A stretch of 64,000 nt of DNA from Erysipelotrichaceae bacterium OPF54 (lineage in GTDB: Bacteria > Bacillota_I > Bacilli_A > Erysipelotrichales > Erysipelotrichaceae). Below the pieces are notes generated by a model. It saw nothing but the letters and a program-made list of their open reading frames with translations. It was not told where the DNA came from and made no database searches. Shown here in pieces: positions 44,601-51,798 of the stretch. Location of the stretch: the NCBI GenBank assembly GCA_022834735.1, contig BQKD01000001.1:535659-599658 (forward strand). The letters are read 5' to 3'. The translations under genes were made by a program, and so were the position numbers. Numbering within the stretch: position 1 is the first letter of the stretch; each line of letters opens with the position of its first letter.

Positions 44601-45707
44601 AATTTCCATCATGCGCATGATGCTTATTTGAATATTGTTGTTGGAAATGTGTATGATACAAAATTTACGAAAAATCCAAGAAACTATATTAAGGAGCAAA
44701 AGAAAGACGATTCAAAAGAAAAGTATCATATGAATAAGATATTTGAATATCCGGTATCAAGAAATGGTGTAGATGCATGGATTACGAAACAAAATGAAAG
44801 TATCAATATCGTGAAGAAAACAATATCCAAAAAAACACCAATTATTACAAAGAGAAGCTATAAAGCTTCTGGGCCAATTGTGAAAGCAACAATTTATCCA
44901 AAAAATAAAACAAAAGATGAAAGTTATCTTCCAAAGCAAACGTCTGTACCTGCTTTGAGGGATATGAAAAAGTATGGAGGAATGACAGATATAAAAGTAG
45001 CTTATTTCTTTTTGGTTGAGCATGAAGAGAAGGGGAAGAAGATTCGTACTTTAGAAGTTGTTCCATTTTATAAAATAAGCGAATTAAAAACGAAAGAACA
45101 ACTACAATCCTATTGTGAAAAAGAATTACATTTTATTAAGCCTGTTGTGCGATGCAAAGAGATTAAAATGTATTCTCTTTTGAATATTAATGGTGTTTTA
45201 TATTACATTACAGGCAAAACCGGAAAATATTGTTCATTAACCAATGCTATGGAATTGTACGTGAATCAGAAAGTTATAGATCATATTCGAAACATAGTTA
45301 AATATAAAAATATGGGATATTTCAATGGTGCAGAGGAAGATTTTGTTGCAGAAAACTTGAAATTATACAATTTATTGAAAGATAAACATTTAACTGTGTT
45401 TAATAAACGACTAAATCCAGAAGGAGAAAAGCTTGAAAAATATCAAACTGTATTTGAAAAATTATCTATAGCTGAACAGGTTGAAATACTTTTACAAATA
45501 TTACGTTTAACTTCGACTAATAGAAAAACAGAGGCTGATTTAACTTTAATCGGAGGTAGTGCACACGAAGGAACACTTAAATTATCAAAAAATCTTACAA
45601 GATTTGCAAAGGATCAGGTTAAGAATGGACAAATACCGAAAATTCTTTTGATTAATCAATCGCCGTCAGGTCTATTTGAAAGTGAAATTGATCTGCTGAC
45701 TGTATGA
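41607..45707 (+). CDS. cas9: CRISPR-associated endonuclease Cas9, type II-A
   Basis: A 1366-aa RNA-guided DNA endonuclease. RuvC-I is GLDMGTSSVGWA with catalytic D14; an Arg-rich bridge helix follows at about 54-72; RuvC-II is FIEMTRS with E about 789; the HNH site is DIDHIYPRC with H about 870; RuvC-III is HHAHDAY with D about 1005. All nuclease residues are intact. Length matches the large II-A group. AAGGAGG lies 8 nt before the ATG. The stop overlaps cas1 (ATGA). The gene is clearly more AT-rich than flanking host genes, a sign of transfer. The PAM cannot be read from the sequence. Confidence 0.97.
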   Translation: MNQKNNEGYFIGLDMGTSSVGWAATDTHYNLIRGKGKDLWGVRLFEEASTAQERRTNRTSRRRNQRKKQRIAFVKEKFRAEIEKVDPNFFKRLDESQLYLEDKTIKAPYLLFNDRNFTDQDFYRQYPTVFHLRSEMLNSDKKFDIREIYIACSSLFEHRGNFLNKSLGSDVLDGEQIFHDLSEVSEHCGIDWNLKHTKLYEVRKILSDRNTTRTKKLDELKECLEIDKKTEKNKIEFLKLLCGNKADPKIMFPQYTFDSDSVSSFTFMDANWEQSLSAIEDKISTDEYDLILVLKSIYDWSIIANLMKNEKTGGMYPYLSMARKDSYDKHKEDLHLLKSVIKRLVPEEYNRFFREYNEKGNVYTNYIGSVQYHGKKQRFKHSTREDFYKEVNKLLKPFEGKDEEVDRIFKEIELATFMPKQITNMNGVIPNQVHAKELIVILEKASKYYDFLNKIDESGLTVKDQIIQMFTFQIPYYVGPLANYNGKGNGWAVRKPGEETTKVYPWNISKVIDEKETADQFIKRMIKTCTYLGDEYVLPKSSILYQKFAVLNELNPLKIDGQPVSVELKQSIYHDLFEKGKKVTQKGLINYLKKEGVIPKNGETVLLSGFDIDFKNTLSSYRKFCDVFEAKSLNDKQIQMAENIIEWLTVFGDSKKFVKEKIAESYPQLNKQQVKRILSFNFKDWGQLSKQFLELEGEDLETGEYHTIIQSLWETNNNLNQLMSNRFTYKEQLNKKRKKIDKDLFEFTHEDLNDLYISAPVKRMAWQTMKIMKDVVTVMKEPPKKIFIEMTRSDGEKVRTDSRKKKLALLYRKIKGESRDWIKEINKYEDKDFRSRKLYLYYTQMGKCAYSGEPIDMERLFDKNVYDIDHIYPRCRVKDDSLLNNCVLVKREENTNKEDLFPVRPEVQNKQESLWKFWLEKGLISQEKFNRLTRKTPFTDDELANFVNRQLVETGQATKTIADLFKFTFPKSEIVYVKAGNVTEFRNKFKLYKCREVNNFHHAHDAYLNIVVGNVYDTKFTKNPRNYIKEQKKDDSKEKYHMNKIFEYPVSRNGVDAWITKQNESINIVKKTISKKTPIITKRSYKASGPIVKATIYPKNKTKDESYLPKQTSVPALRDMKKYGGMTDIKVAYFFLVEHEEKGKKIRTLEVVPFYKISELKTKEQLQSYCEKELHFIKPVVRCKEIKMYSLLNINGVLYYITGKTGKYCSLTNAMELYVNQKVIDHIRNIVKYKNMGYFNGAEEDFVAENLKLYNLLKDKHLTVFNKRLNPEGEKLEKYQTVFEKLSIAEQVEILLQILRLTSTNRKTEADLTLIGGSAHEGTLKLSKNLTRFAKDQVKNGQIPKILLINQSPSGLFESEIDLLTV

Positions 45708-46570
45708 GCTGGCGTACTGTAGTAGTTACTCAAACGTGCAAGCTGGATTATCAGCAGAATTATCTGGTTGTTCGAGGAAAAGAAACGTTGAAGGTTCATA
45801 TTCAGGAAATTGCGGTGCTGATGATTGAAAGCACCGCCGTTTCCCTCACTACATATTTGTTAAACGAGCTGATTAAAAACAAAGTAAAAATTATCTTCTG
45901 CGACGAGAAAAGAAACCCATGCAGCGAGCTTGTTCCGTATTATGGAAGTTTCGATACGAGTTCAAAAGTTCGTAATCAGATTCGATTTAATAAGGATATA
46001 AAAACAGAAGTTTGGACAAAAATTGTACGGGAAAAGATTTGTCAGCAAAAACAACTGCTTAAAGATTTAGAAAAAGAGGAATATCTTCTTCTTGAGCAGT
46101 ATGAGAAGAATGTTATATCAGGAGATTCGACAAATAGGGAAGGCCATGCGGCCAAGGTGTATTTTAATTCTTTATTTGGAAAGTCCTTTTCAAGAAAAGA
46201 AGATAATTCGATCAATGCAGCATTGAATTATGGCTATTCTTTGATTCTTTCAGCTATCAATCGGGAAATATCTGCCAATGGTTATTTAACTCAGCTTGGT
46301 TTATTCCATAATAATGTTCATAATCCATTTAATTTAGGTTGTGACTTGATGGAGCCTTTCCGTCCTTTAGTTGATCGTGCAGTAGTTGATAATAAATTTG
46401 AGCAATTTGGAAAAGAAGAAAAACAATTAATGCTGGCGCTTTTATCTCAGGAAGTGATGATTAAAGGGAAAAAGGAAAAGCTACTCAATGCGATAAAGAT
46501 TTACGTGAAAAGTATTTTTGATGTGCTCGAAGAACAGGATGAAAGCCTGATCAGCTTTTATGAGCTATAG
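45704..46570 (+). CDS. cas1: CRISPR integrase Cas1
   Basis: A 288-aa type II Cas1 that with Cas2 inserts new spacers. Likely metal ligands are the Glu in STNREGHAA (about 146), the His in LGLFHNN (about 205) and the acidic residue in DLMEPFRPLVDR. It overlaps cas9 by 4 bp and cas2 by 11 bp, giving tight coupling. Length is normal for type II. Confidence 0.96.
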   Translation: MSWRTVVVTQTCKLDYQQNYLVVRGKETLKVHIQEIAVLMIESTAVSLTTYLLNELIKNKVKIIFCDEKRNPCSELVPYYGSFDTSSKVRNQIRFNKDIKTEVWTKIVREKICQQKQLLKDLEKEEYLLLEQYEKNVISGDSTNREGHAAKVYFNSLFGKSFSRKEDNSINAALNYGYSLILSAINREISANGYLTQLGLFHNNVHNPFNLGCDLMEPFRPLVDRAVVDNKFEQFGKEEKQLMLALLSQEVMIKGKKEKLLNAIKIYVKSIFDVLEEQDESLISFYEL

Positions 46571-46880
46571 GTATATGCGAGTAATGGTTATGTATGATTT
46601 GCCTGCGGTGACTGCAAAAGAAAAGAAGATTCATCATGATTTCCAGAAATTATTGGTTCAGTCCGGTTTTCTAATGATGCAGGAAAGCATTTATTGCAAG
46701 CTGGCTCAAAATCAACAGGCGGCTGATGCGATCATCAAACAGTTGAAGAAACAGTTGCCTGATAAGGGACTTGTTCAGGTCTTGACTATTACGGAAAAAC
46801 AATTTGCCAAGATCGAATATTTGGTAGGTAAAAAAGTGTCAGAAGTCATTGATACAGATGATAGGGTCGTGATCTTATGA
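46560..46880 (+). CDS. cas2: CRISPR-associated Cas2
   Basis: A 106-aa ferredoxin-fold partner of Cas1. The conserved Asp is in MVMYDLP (D13), followed by a typical HHDFQKLLVQSGFLMMQESIYC helix-strand. It begins inside the end of cas1 and overlaps csn2 by 4 bp. An internal Met at residue 6 is an alternative start. Confidence 0.95.
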   Translation: MSYRYMRVMVMYDLPAVTAKEKKIHHDFQKLLVQSGFLMMQESIYCKLAQNQQAADAIIKQLKKQLPDKGLVQVLTITEKQFAKIEYLVGKKVSEVIDTDDRVVIL

Positions 46881-47551
46881 AACTTGTCTATTATGAATAT
46901 GGAATCAAAATAAATTTTCGGGAAAATAGAATTCAAACATTAGTTCTTGAACGACCAAAAGTATTTGCTGAGTTTGTTCAAACGTTCTTTCAACAGTTCC
47001 AAGGCAAGGATGGAGCAATAATCCTTTCGGATCAAGATGAAATCAATATTCATAAAGAAGTTGAATTGATCATGGATCCGATCAATATAGATATAAATAA
47101 CAAACGGGTCATTGGCCAACTCTATAATGAACTTCATAATATTGCCAATGAATCATTGGAAGAAAAATTTAAGATCAATAGTGAAATTGTTAATTACCTG
47201 GATCAATTAGTCTGGAAATCTTCTTATGAAAATTTACAATTGATACCCATACCAAAATGGGAGAACCTGTTTAAGCTTTATGAAATCAAAATTGATGTGG
47301 AAACAACATCTTTATTTGAAAAGCTGATTGAATATTTAAAAGTATGTTCTTCTATTCTTAAACTTCGGCTATATGTTTTCGTAAATTTAAGGCAATACTT
47401 TGAAGAAGCGGAGATGCAGGAATTTATAAATTGGGTAAAAAGGTTAAAAATTCATGTTTTATTGATTGAATCTGTTGAACCAGTGTATAATGCAGATACA
47501 GATGTTTATATCATCGATCAGGATTATTGCCTGATTGAAAAGATCTATTGA
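46877..47551 (+). CDS. csn2: CRISPR adaptation protein Csn2
   Basis: A 224-aa Csn2, the ring-shaped DNA-end-binding protein that marks subtype II-A and is needed for spacer acquisition. The N-terminal MKLVYYEYGIKINF strand and the later KLRLYVFVNLRQYF and VLLIESVEP strands match the short Csn2 type. It is last in the cas operon, ending 94 bp before the first repeat. Confidence 0.93.
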   Translation: MKLVYYEYGIKINFRENRIQTLVLERPKVFAEFVQTFFQQFQGKDGAIILSDQDEINIHKEVELIMDPINIDINNKRVIGQLYNELHNIANESLEEKFKINSEIVNYLDQLVWKSSYENLQLIPIPKWENLFKLYEIKIDVETTSLFEKLIEYLKVCSSILKLRLYVFVNLRQYFEEAEMQEFINWVKRLKIHVLLIESVEPVYNADTDVYIIDQDYCLIEKIY

Positions 47552-47645
47552 AATTTGAACCGATTTCACCAATTGGAAAAGTATCAGTGACAACTTATAG
47601 GCTCTTTTATACATAAAGAGCCTATTTTATCAATGTTAATTTGAG
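47552..47645 (+). promoter_or_regulatory. CRISPR leader with ATTTGAG anchor
   Basis: Between csn2 and the first repeat. It ends with ATTTGAG (47639-47645) directly against repeat 1, the leader-anchoring motif known from streptococcal type II-A loci, so new spacers should be added here. A weak promoter TTGGAA (47573-47578), 17 bp, TATAGG (47596-47601) is followed by a strong hairpin (47597-47624). Confidence 0.75.
47597..47628 (+). terminator. Hairpin in the leader, possible cas-operon terminator
   Basis: ATAGGCTCTTT pairs with AAAGAGCCTAT, followed by TTTTAT. It could end the cas operon; if so, array transcription must start within the remaining 20 bp, read through, or start inside repeats. 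Confidence 0.6.
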
Positions 47646-49268
47646 GTTTGAGATACTTGTAAATTTCATTAGTTCTAAAACTTTTCTTTGCATTCCGAAT
47701 CTGCGTAGGAGGGTTTGAGATACTTGTAAATTTCATTAGTTCTAAAACTGTAAGAAAAAAATTGATACGGTGCAAGGCGTTTGAGATACTTGTAAATTTC
47801 ATTAGTTCTAAAACGGTTCGGACGATCTCTGAATCCGGCATAGGGTTTGAGATACTTGTAAATTTCATTAGTTCTAAAACCGTTCATGATGACTTCCTGC
47901 ACCTTCTTTGGTTTGAGATACTTGTAAATTTCATTAGTTCTAAAACAGCTACCAAAATAAAGACACCTTGCAGGGCGTTTGAGATACTTGTAAATTTCAT
48001 TAGTTCTAAAACTCGCATCCCGCATGCCTTGGAAGTAAACCGGTTTGAGATACTTGTAAATTTCATTAGTTCTAAAACTTTTAATGTTCTAATTTTTGTT
48101 GTCTAAAAGTTTGAGATACTTGTAAATTTCATTAGTTCTAAAACCCAGAGGGAACACCAAAAGACTGCATAGCCGTTTGAGATACTTGTAAATTTCATTA
48201 GTTCTAAAACGCGAAACCCCTTGAGTAGAGGAACGATATGGTTTGAGATACTTGTAAATTTCATTAGTTCTAAAACATTTCAACACCTGACAGCGCTAAA
48301 ATGTAGGTTTGAGATACTTGTAAATTTCATTAGTTCTAAAACTTTAAAGCGTTTCTCTCGGGGATGCATCCCGTTTGAGATACTTGTAAATTTCATTAGT
48401 TCTAAAACAGCTCAAAAGAAAGCTGGAGAGAAGTCAAAGTTTGAGATACTTGTAAATTTCATTAGTTCTAAAACTATTCAGAGTTTGAATGTAATCAATT
48501 ACATGTTTGAGATACTTGTAAATTTCATTAGTTCTAAAACCATAAATGATAAGGAGCGACAAGAGGAGATGTTTGAGATACTTGTAAATTTCATTAGTTC
48601 TAAAACCCGCCATCAACTCTCTAAATTCTTCAATGGGTTTGAGATACTTGTAAATTTCATTAGTTCTAAAACTGCAGAAGACGTGACCGATATTGTAGAG
48701 GGTTTGAGATACTTGTAAATTTCATTAGTTCTAAAACCTATATCGATTTTTCTTGAGTCTGTACGCTGTTTGAGATACTTGTAAATTTCATTAGTTCTAA
48801 AACCCTAAAATAAGCCCCTCGGCGATTGAGAGCGGTTTGAGATACTTGTAAATTTCATTAGTTCTAAAACTGCGGATTAAACGCCTGCGTGTTGTCGCAA
48901 AGTTTGAGATACTTGTAAATTTCATTAGTTCTAAAACGGTATGTATATTGCGAGAAATACGATATGATGTTTGAGATACTTGTAAATTTCATTAGTTCTA
49001 AAACACACTCCAAGGAATAGCACTATCAACGGCGGTTTGAGATACTTGTAAATTTCATTAGTTCTAAAACTGATAACCCGTGGGCAATGTTCAAAAAGGG
49101 GTTTGAGATACTTGTAAATTCATTAGTTCTAAAACTAGAGACAAATCCATGACAATATCGCAGATGTTTGAGATACTTGTAAATTTCATTAGTTCTAAAA
49201 CTCAGCAGACTTCACGCCGAGTATACTATTCAGTTTGAGATACTTGTAAATTTCATTAGTTCTAAAAC
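47646..49268 (+). CRISPR. CRISPR array, 25 repeats and 24 spacers
   Basis: Repeats of 36 bp begin GTTTGAGATACT and end TTAGTTCTAAAAC; spacers are 29-31 bp, mostly 30. Repeat 1 is at 47646-47681 and repeat 25 at 49233-49268. All copies are identical except repeat 23 (49101-49135), which lacks one T and is 35 bp, consistent with the leader-distal end being older. Pairing with the tracrRNA anti-repeat shows that crRNA is read on the + strand. Short frames through the array spell EILVNFISSKT again and again; these are repeat artefacts, not proteins. Confidence 0.99.
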
Positions 49269-49306
49269 TCACTTTTGATTTTGATGTCAAAGTGAATCTT
49301 TTTTAT
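49269..49306 (+). terminator. Terminator at the end of the CRISPR array
   Basis: TCACTTTTGA pairs with TCAAAGTGA (one bulge) and is followed by a T6 run directly after the last repeat. Confidence 0.75.
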
Positions 49307-49324
49307 ATCATTCCTCATTAATGC

Positions 49325-49330
49325 TACAAT
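49325..49330 (+). promoter_or_regulatory. Extended -10 of the leaderless HD gene
   Basis: TGCTACAAT is an extended -10; the ATG follows after 6 nt (AACCCT), with no SD. Confidence 0.55.
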
Positions 49331-49336
49331 AACCCT

Positions 49337-49924
49337 ATGAACAACAAAGAAAAATTTATTGAACTGTACAAGGAACATATCCATCGGGAAGGGGCGGACA
49401 AATTTCTTGAATACTTGTGCTCTTCCCATTCGGATTTCTTCGAAGCGCCGGCATCTACCCGCTTTCACGGCAACTATAAAGGAGGGCTTGTCGAGCATTC
49501 GCTTCATGTGTATGAATGTCTGAAAGACTATCTGGCAAGACAGCGCTGTCATGACGAATACAAGCTGAACTATTCGGATGAATCGATCGCGATCGTGGCC
49601 CTGCTGCACGACATCTGCAAGATCAATGTGTACAAGGAGTCGACCCGCAACAAAAAGGTGAATGGACAGTGGGTGCAGGTTCCTTATTATGAATTCGAGG
49701 ACAAGATACCGTTCGGACATGGAGAAAAATCGGTCTACATCCTGCAGAGCTACTTTCATCTGACAAGAGAGGAAGCATTTGCGATCCGCTATCATATGGG
49801 CTTTTCCAATGATGATCCGGCACGCAACGTGGGATACAGCTTCGAGCATTTTCCGCTTTCTTTCGCCTTGAGCACCGCCGACATGGAAGCAACGTACTTT
49901 CTTGACCGGACCGAAGAGAATTAA
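49337..49924 (+). CDS. HD-domain hydrolase, YhaM-like
   Basis: A 195-aa HD-superfamily metal hydrolase. Metal ligands are in FHGNYKGGLVEHSLHVY (first His), ALLHDICK (HD pair) and later RYHMGF and STADMEA. It resembles the HD part of the 3'-5' exoribonuclease YhaM without its OB domain. It lies right after the CRISPR terminator but has host-like codon use and its own promoter, so it is probably not part of the CRISPR locus. Function: phosphohydrolase on nucleotides or RNA, unproven. Confidence 0.85.
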   Translation: MNNKEKFIELYKEHIHREGADKFLEYLCSSHSDFFEAPASTRFHGNYKGGLVEHSLHVYECLKDYLARQRCHDEYKLNYSDESIAIVALLHDICKINVYKESTRNKKVNGQWVQVPYYEFEDKIPFGHGEKSVYILQSYFHLTREEAFAIRYHMGFSNDDPARNVGYSFEHFPLSFALSTADMEATYFLDRTEEN

Positions 49925-50010
49925 AAAAGCATCATAAAAGCTTAATTTTGATCGGCTTTCTATAATAGGAATAGACCGGAAAACGATCGTTTTCCCAAGG
50001 AGGTCAGGAT

Positions 50011-50901
50011 ATGAGCATATTTAAATTATCACCTGTTACAGAAAGTTTTGAATGGGGAGGAGAAAAACTGAAGGATTACGGGATCGAAGTGGACGGTTCG
50101 GTTGCGCAGGCATGGGAACTTTGCGCAAACGGAGAAAATCAGCCCGAAATTGTGACCGGACCTTTTGCCGGAATGAAACTGGGCAGATACCTGGAAGAAC
50201 ATAAGGACGCTGCTGGAGAACTGGCAAAACAATACGATTATTTTCCTCTGACCGTAAAGCTTGTGGACAATCAGAAACTGACTGCCCTGCAGGTCAATCC
50301 GGACCCGGACAAGATCCATCTCATTTATGTGCTGGACGCAAAAGAAGACGCCCTCATTTATTACGGATTCAATGAACCAGTAACACGCGAAGCGCTCGAA
50401 GAAAAAGTGCAGGACGGTTCGTTGAACGAGCTGATCCGCAGCGTAAAAGTCAAGGCAGGCGATTCCTTCCTGATCGAACCAGGAACCGTATTCGCCATCG
50501 GGGAAGATGTGCAGTATGTCAGCATTCAGCAGGATTCTCCATTGAAAGAATTCACGTTCGAACAGGTTCTGGACGCCGTCAATCTGGACGTCAAAAATAT
50601 GGAAGACGAAGAAGAACAGGAAGCGGTCGACGATGGACAGGCCATCACAACAATGCTTGCCAATACCGATGTATTCGCTACTTTCAAGACCGTATGCGAC
50701 GGGGAAGTCACCATCAACCAGGAAGAGGATTCCTTCGGTTCGTTATTGCTGATCGACGGTACAGCCGTCATTTCGCTTGGCAATGAAACGATCCACGCCA
50801 AGAAAGGAGATTCTCTCTTTATTGACGCCGGAACCAGGGACATCAGGATCGTCGGAAACTGCACGTGTTTATATACGTTCCTTTCCGAAAATGATGACTG
50901 A
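50011..50901 (+). CDS. Degenerate mannose-6-phosphate isomerase homologue
   Basis: A 296-aa type I PMI-fold protein, paralogous to the ManA at 54396. AAGGAGG precedes the ATG. The zinc-site residues of ManA are missing: QVHPD is QVNPD (N96), TEMWYIL is IHLIYVL, and GTIHAIG is GTVFAIG (F161). The substrate Arg in YRVYDFGR is also absent. The C-terminal cupin-like domain (about 210-290) keeps the KGDSLFIDAG turn. It is therefore likely a pseudoenzyme with a sugar-binding or regulatory role. Confidence 0.8.
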   Translation: MSIFKLSPVTESFEWGGEKLKDYGIEVDGSVAQAWELCANGENQPEIVTGPFAGMKLGRYLEEHKDAAGELAKQYDYFPLTVKLVDNQKLTALQVNPDPDKIHLIYVLDAKEDALIYYGFNEPVTREALEEKVQDGSLNELIRSVKVKAGDSFLIEPGTVFAIGEDVQYVSIQQDSPLKEFTFEQVLDAVNLDVKNMEDEEEQEAVDDGQAITTMLANTDVFATFKTVCDGEVTINQEEDSFGSLLLIDGTAVISLGNETIHAKKGDSLFIDAGTRDIRIVGNCTCLYTFLSENDD

Positions 50902-50931
50902 GATCATTTGTTTCAATAAACAAAAACAGGA

Positions 50932-50974
50932 TGCGAAACCATACCGATGTATGCGCCTAGCATCCTTTTGCTTT
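50932..50974 (+). terminator. Possible terminator after the PMI-like gene
   Basis: AGGATGC pairs with GCATCCT, with an inner ATAC/GTAT stem, then TTTTGCTTTT. It abuts a minus-strand gene remnant. Confidence 0.5.
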
Positions 50975-51130
50975 TATTCGACGATTATTTTTTGATGAAG
51001 CTGGCCGACAGCCTGCAAAGAAAGACCGGTCAGTTCAGCAATCCTTGGCAGGGGATACATGCCGTCTTTGATCAGACTCGCTGCAATCTCAGCTTTTCCT
51101 TAGGCTCTTCCTTCATCACGGCATTCTACC
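50974..51130 (-). pseudogene. C-terminal remnant of an Rpn-family nuclease/transposase-like gene
   Basis: On the minus strand a short frame ends in EIAASLIKDGMYPLPRIAEL followed by TGLSLQAVGQL and a stop. This is the tail motif of Rpn (recombination-promoting nuclease, PD-(D/E)XK) and related proteins. A frameshift separates it from KEEPKEK-like sequence upstream and the catalytic domain is gone. Assignment rests on the tail only. Confidence 0.45.
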
Positions 51131-51164
51131 ATTATAGAACATGAAAAATGAAATAGAATATAAA

Positions 51165-51187
51165 AAGCTGCTCCCCGCAGCTCTTTC
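51165..51187 (-). terminator. Terminator after the XRE regulator gene
   Basis: On the minus strand, GAGCTGC-GGGG-(A)GCAGCT followed by TTTT. Confidence 0.75.
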
Positions 51188-51719
51188 AACCCAGCTTTCT
51201 TTCCAGTGCACACGCCTGGCCAAGGATCTCTATTTCCTCTTTGGCACACACGATCTCATGTTCTGGATCGCCCGCATCCCGGAACACCCATACATTCCCG
51301 TATTCATGGAACCGGCGGATCAGCCGGTCCCCCTCAAACTGTATGCATACGATCGAATTGGCCTTATACTGTTTTTTCTTGACGAAAAACACCAGATCGT
51401 TTTTCAGGATCCCTGCCTCTTTCATCGAAAAGTCGTTCATATATAAACAAAAATCGGCCTTGATATTTGTTTCGACCCTCTGCAGCGTTCCCAGGACCTC
51501 GATTCCCCGGACAGCAGGCTTTTCCTCGAACCCCATCAAATAAGAGAACGAAACACCAAGCGCATCCGCCAGCTTATGAACGATCTTGTCGCTCACCTCG
51601 CGCCCCTTTTCGATCTTATTAATCGACGAACGGGAAGTATACCCCATCTTCTTTGCCAGCTCGTCCTGCGAAAGACCAAGCTCGATCCGTTTTTTCTTTA
51701 CTTTATCTGCCAGATTCAT
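51186..51719 (-). CDS. XRE-family regulator with S24/LexA-like domain
   Basis: A 177-aa protein. Residues 1-60 are an XRE helix-turn-helix (KKKRIELGLSQDELAKKMGY, SRSSINKIEKG). Residues 80-170 resemble the CI/LexA S24 fold: the Ser position reads NDFSMKEAGI, but the expected catalytic Lys position reads LIRRF, so self-cleavage may be lost. The start is ATG 51719, which lies 6 nt after TATAAT with no SD (leaderless); a GTG at 51737 is inside the promoter. Prophage-like or stress regulator; no phage genes are nearby. Confidence 0.82.
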   Translation of the reverse strand: MNLADKVKKKRIELGLSQDELAKKMGYTSRSSINKIEKGREVSDKIVHKLADALGVSFSYLMGFEEKPAVRGIEVLGTLQRVETNIKADFCLYMNDFSMKEAGILKNDLVFFVKKKQYKANSIVCIQFEGDRLIRRFHEYGNVWVFRDAGDPEHEIVCAKEEIEILGQACALERKLG

Positions 51720-51798
51720 AACTTCATTATAAAGCACATTTTACTTTTTCATCCATAGATGAGAAAATAAAAACCAGGAAATATAAGGGAGAAGTTAT

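Noticed and set aside
47675-48718. Open frames across the array encoding repeated EILVNFISSKT or FRTNEIYKYLK peptides
   Set aside because: They are translations of the 36-bp repeat; no SD sequence and no coding constraint in the spacers.
47646-49268. Array read on the minus strand, because the reverse complement begins GTTTTAGAACTA like the S. pyogenes repeat
   Set aside because: The tracrRNA anti-repeat pairs with the 5' part of the + strand repeat, its terminator and promoter fit only that orientation, and ATTTGAG marks the leader on the csn2 side.
47646-49268. Self-targeting spacers
   Set aside because: No obvious match between a spacer and the rest of the window was noticed, but this was not an exhaustive search and says nothing about the rest of the genome.
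50947-51144. A 65-aa plus-strand frame after the PMI-like gene
   Set aside because: No SD; its sequence is explained by the terminator hairpin and by the minus-strand Rpn remnant.
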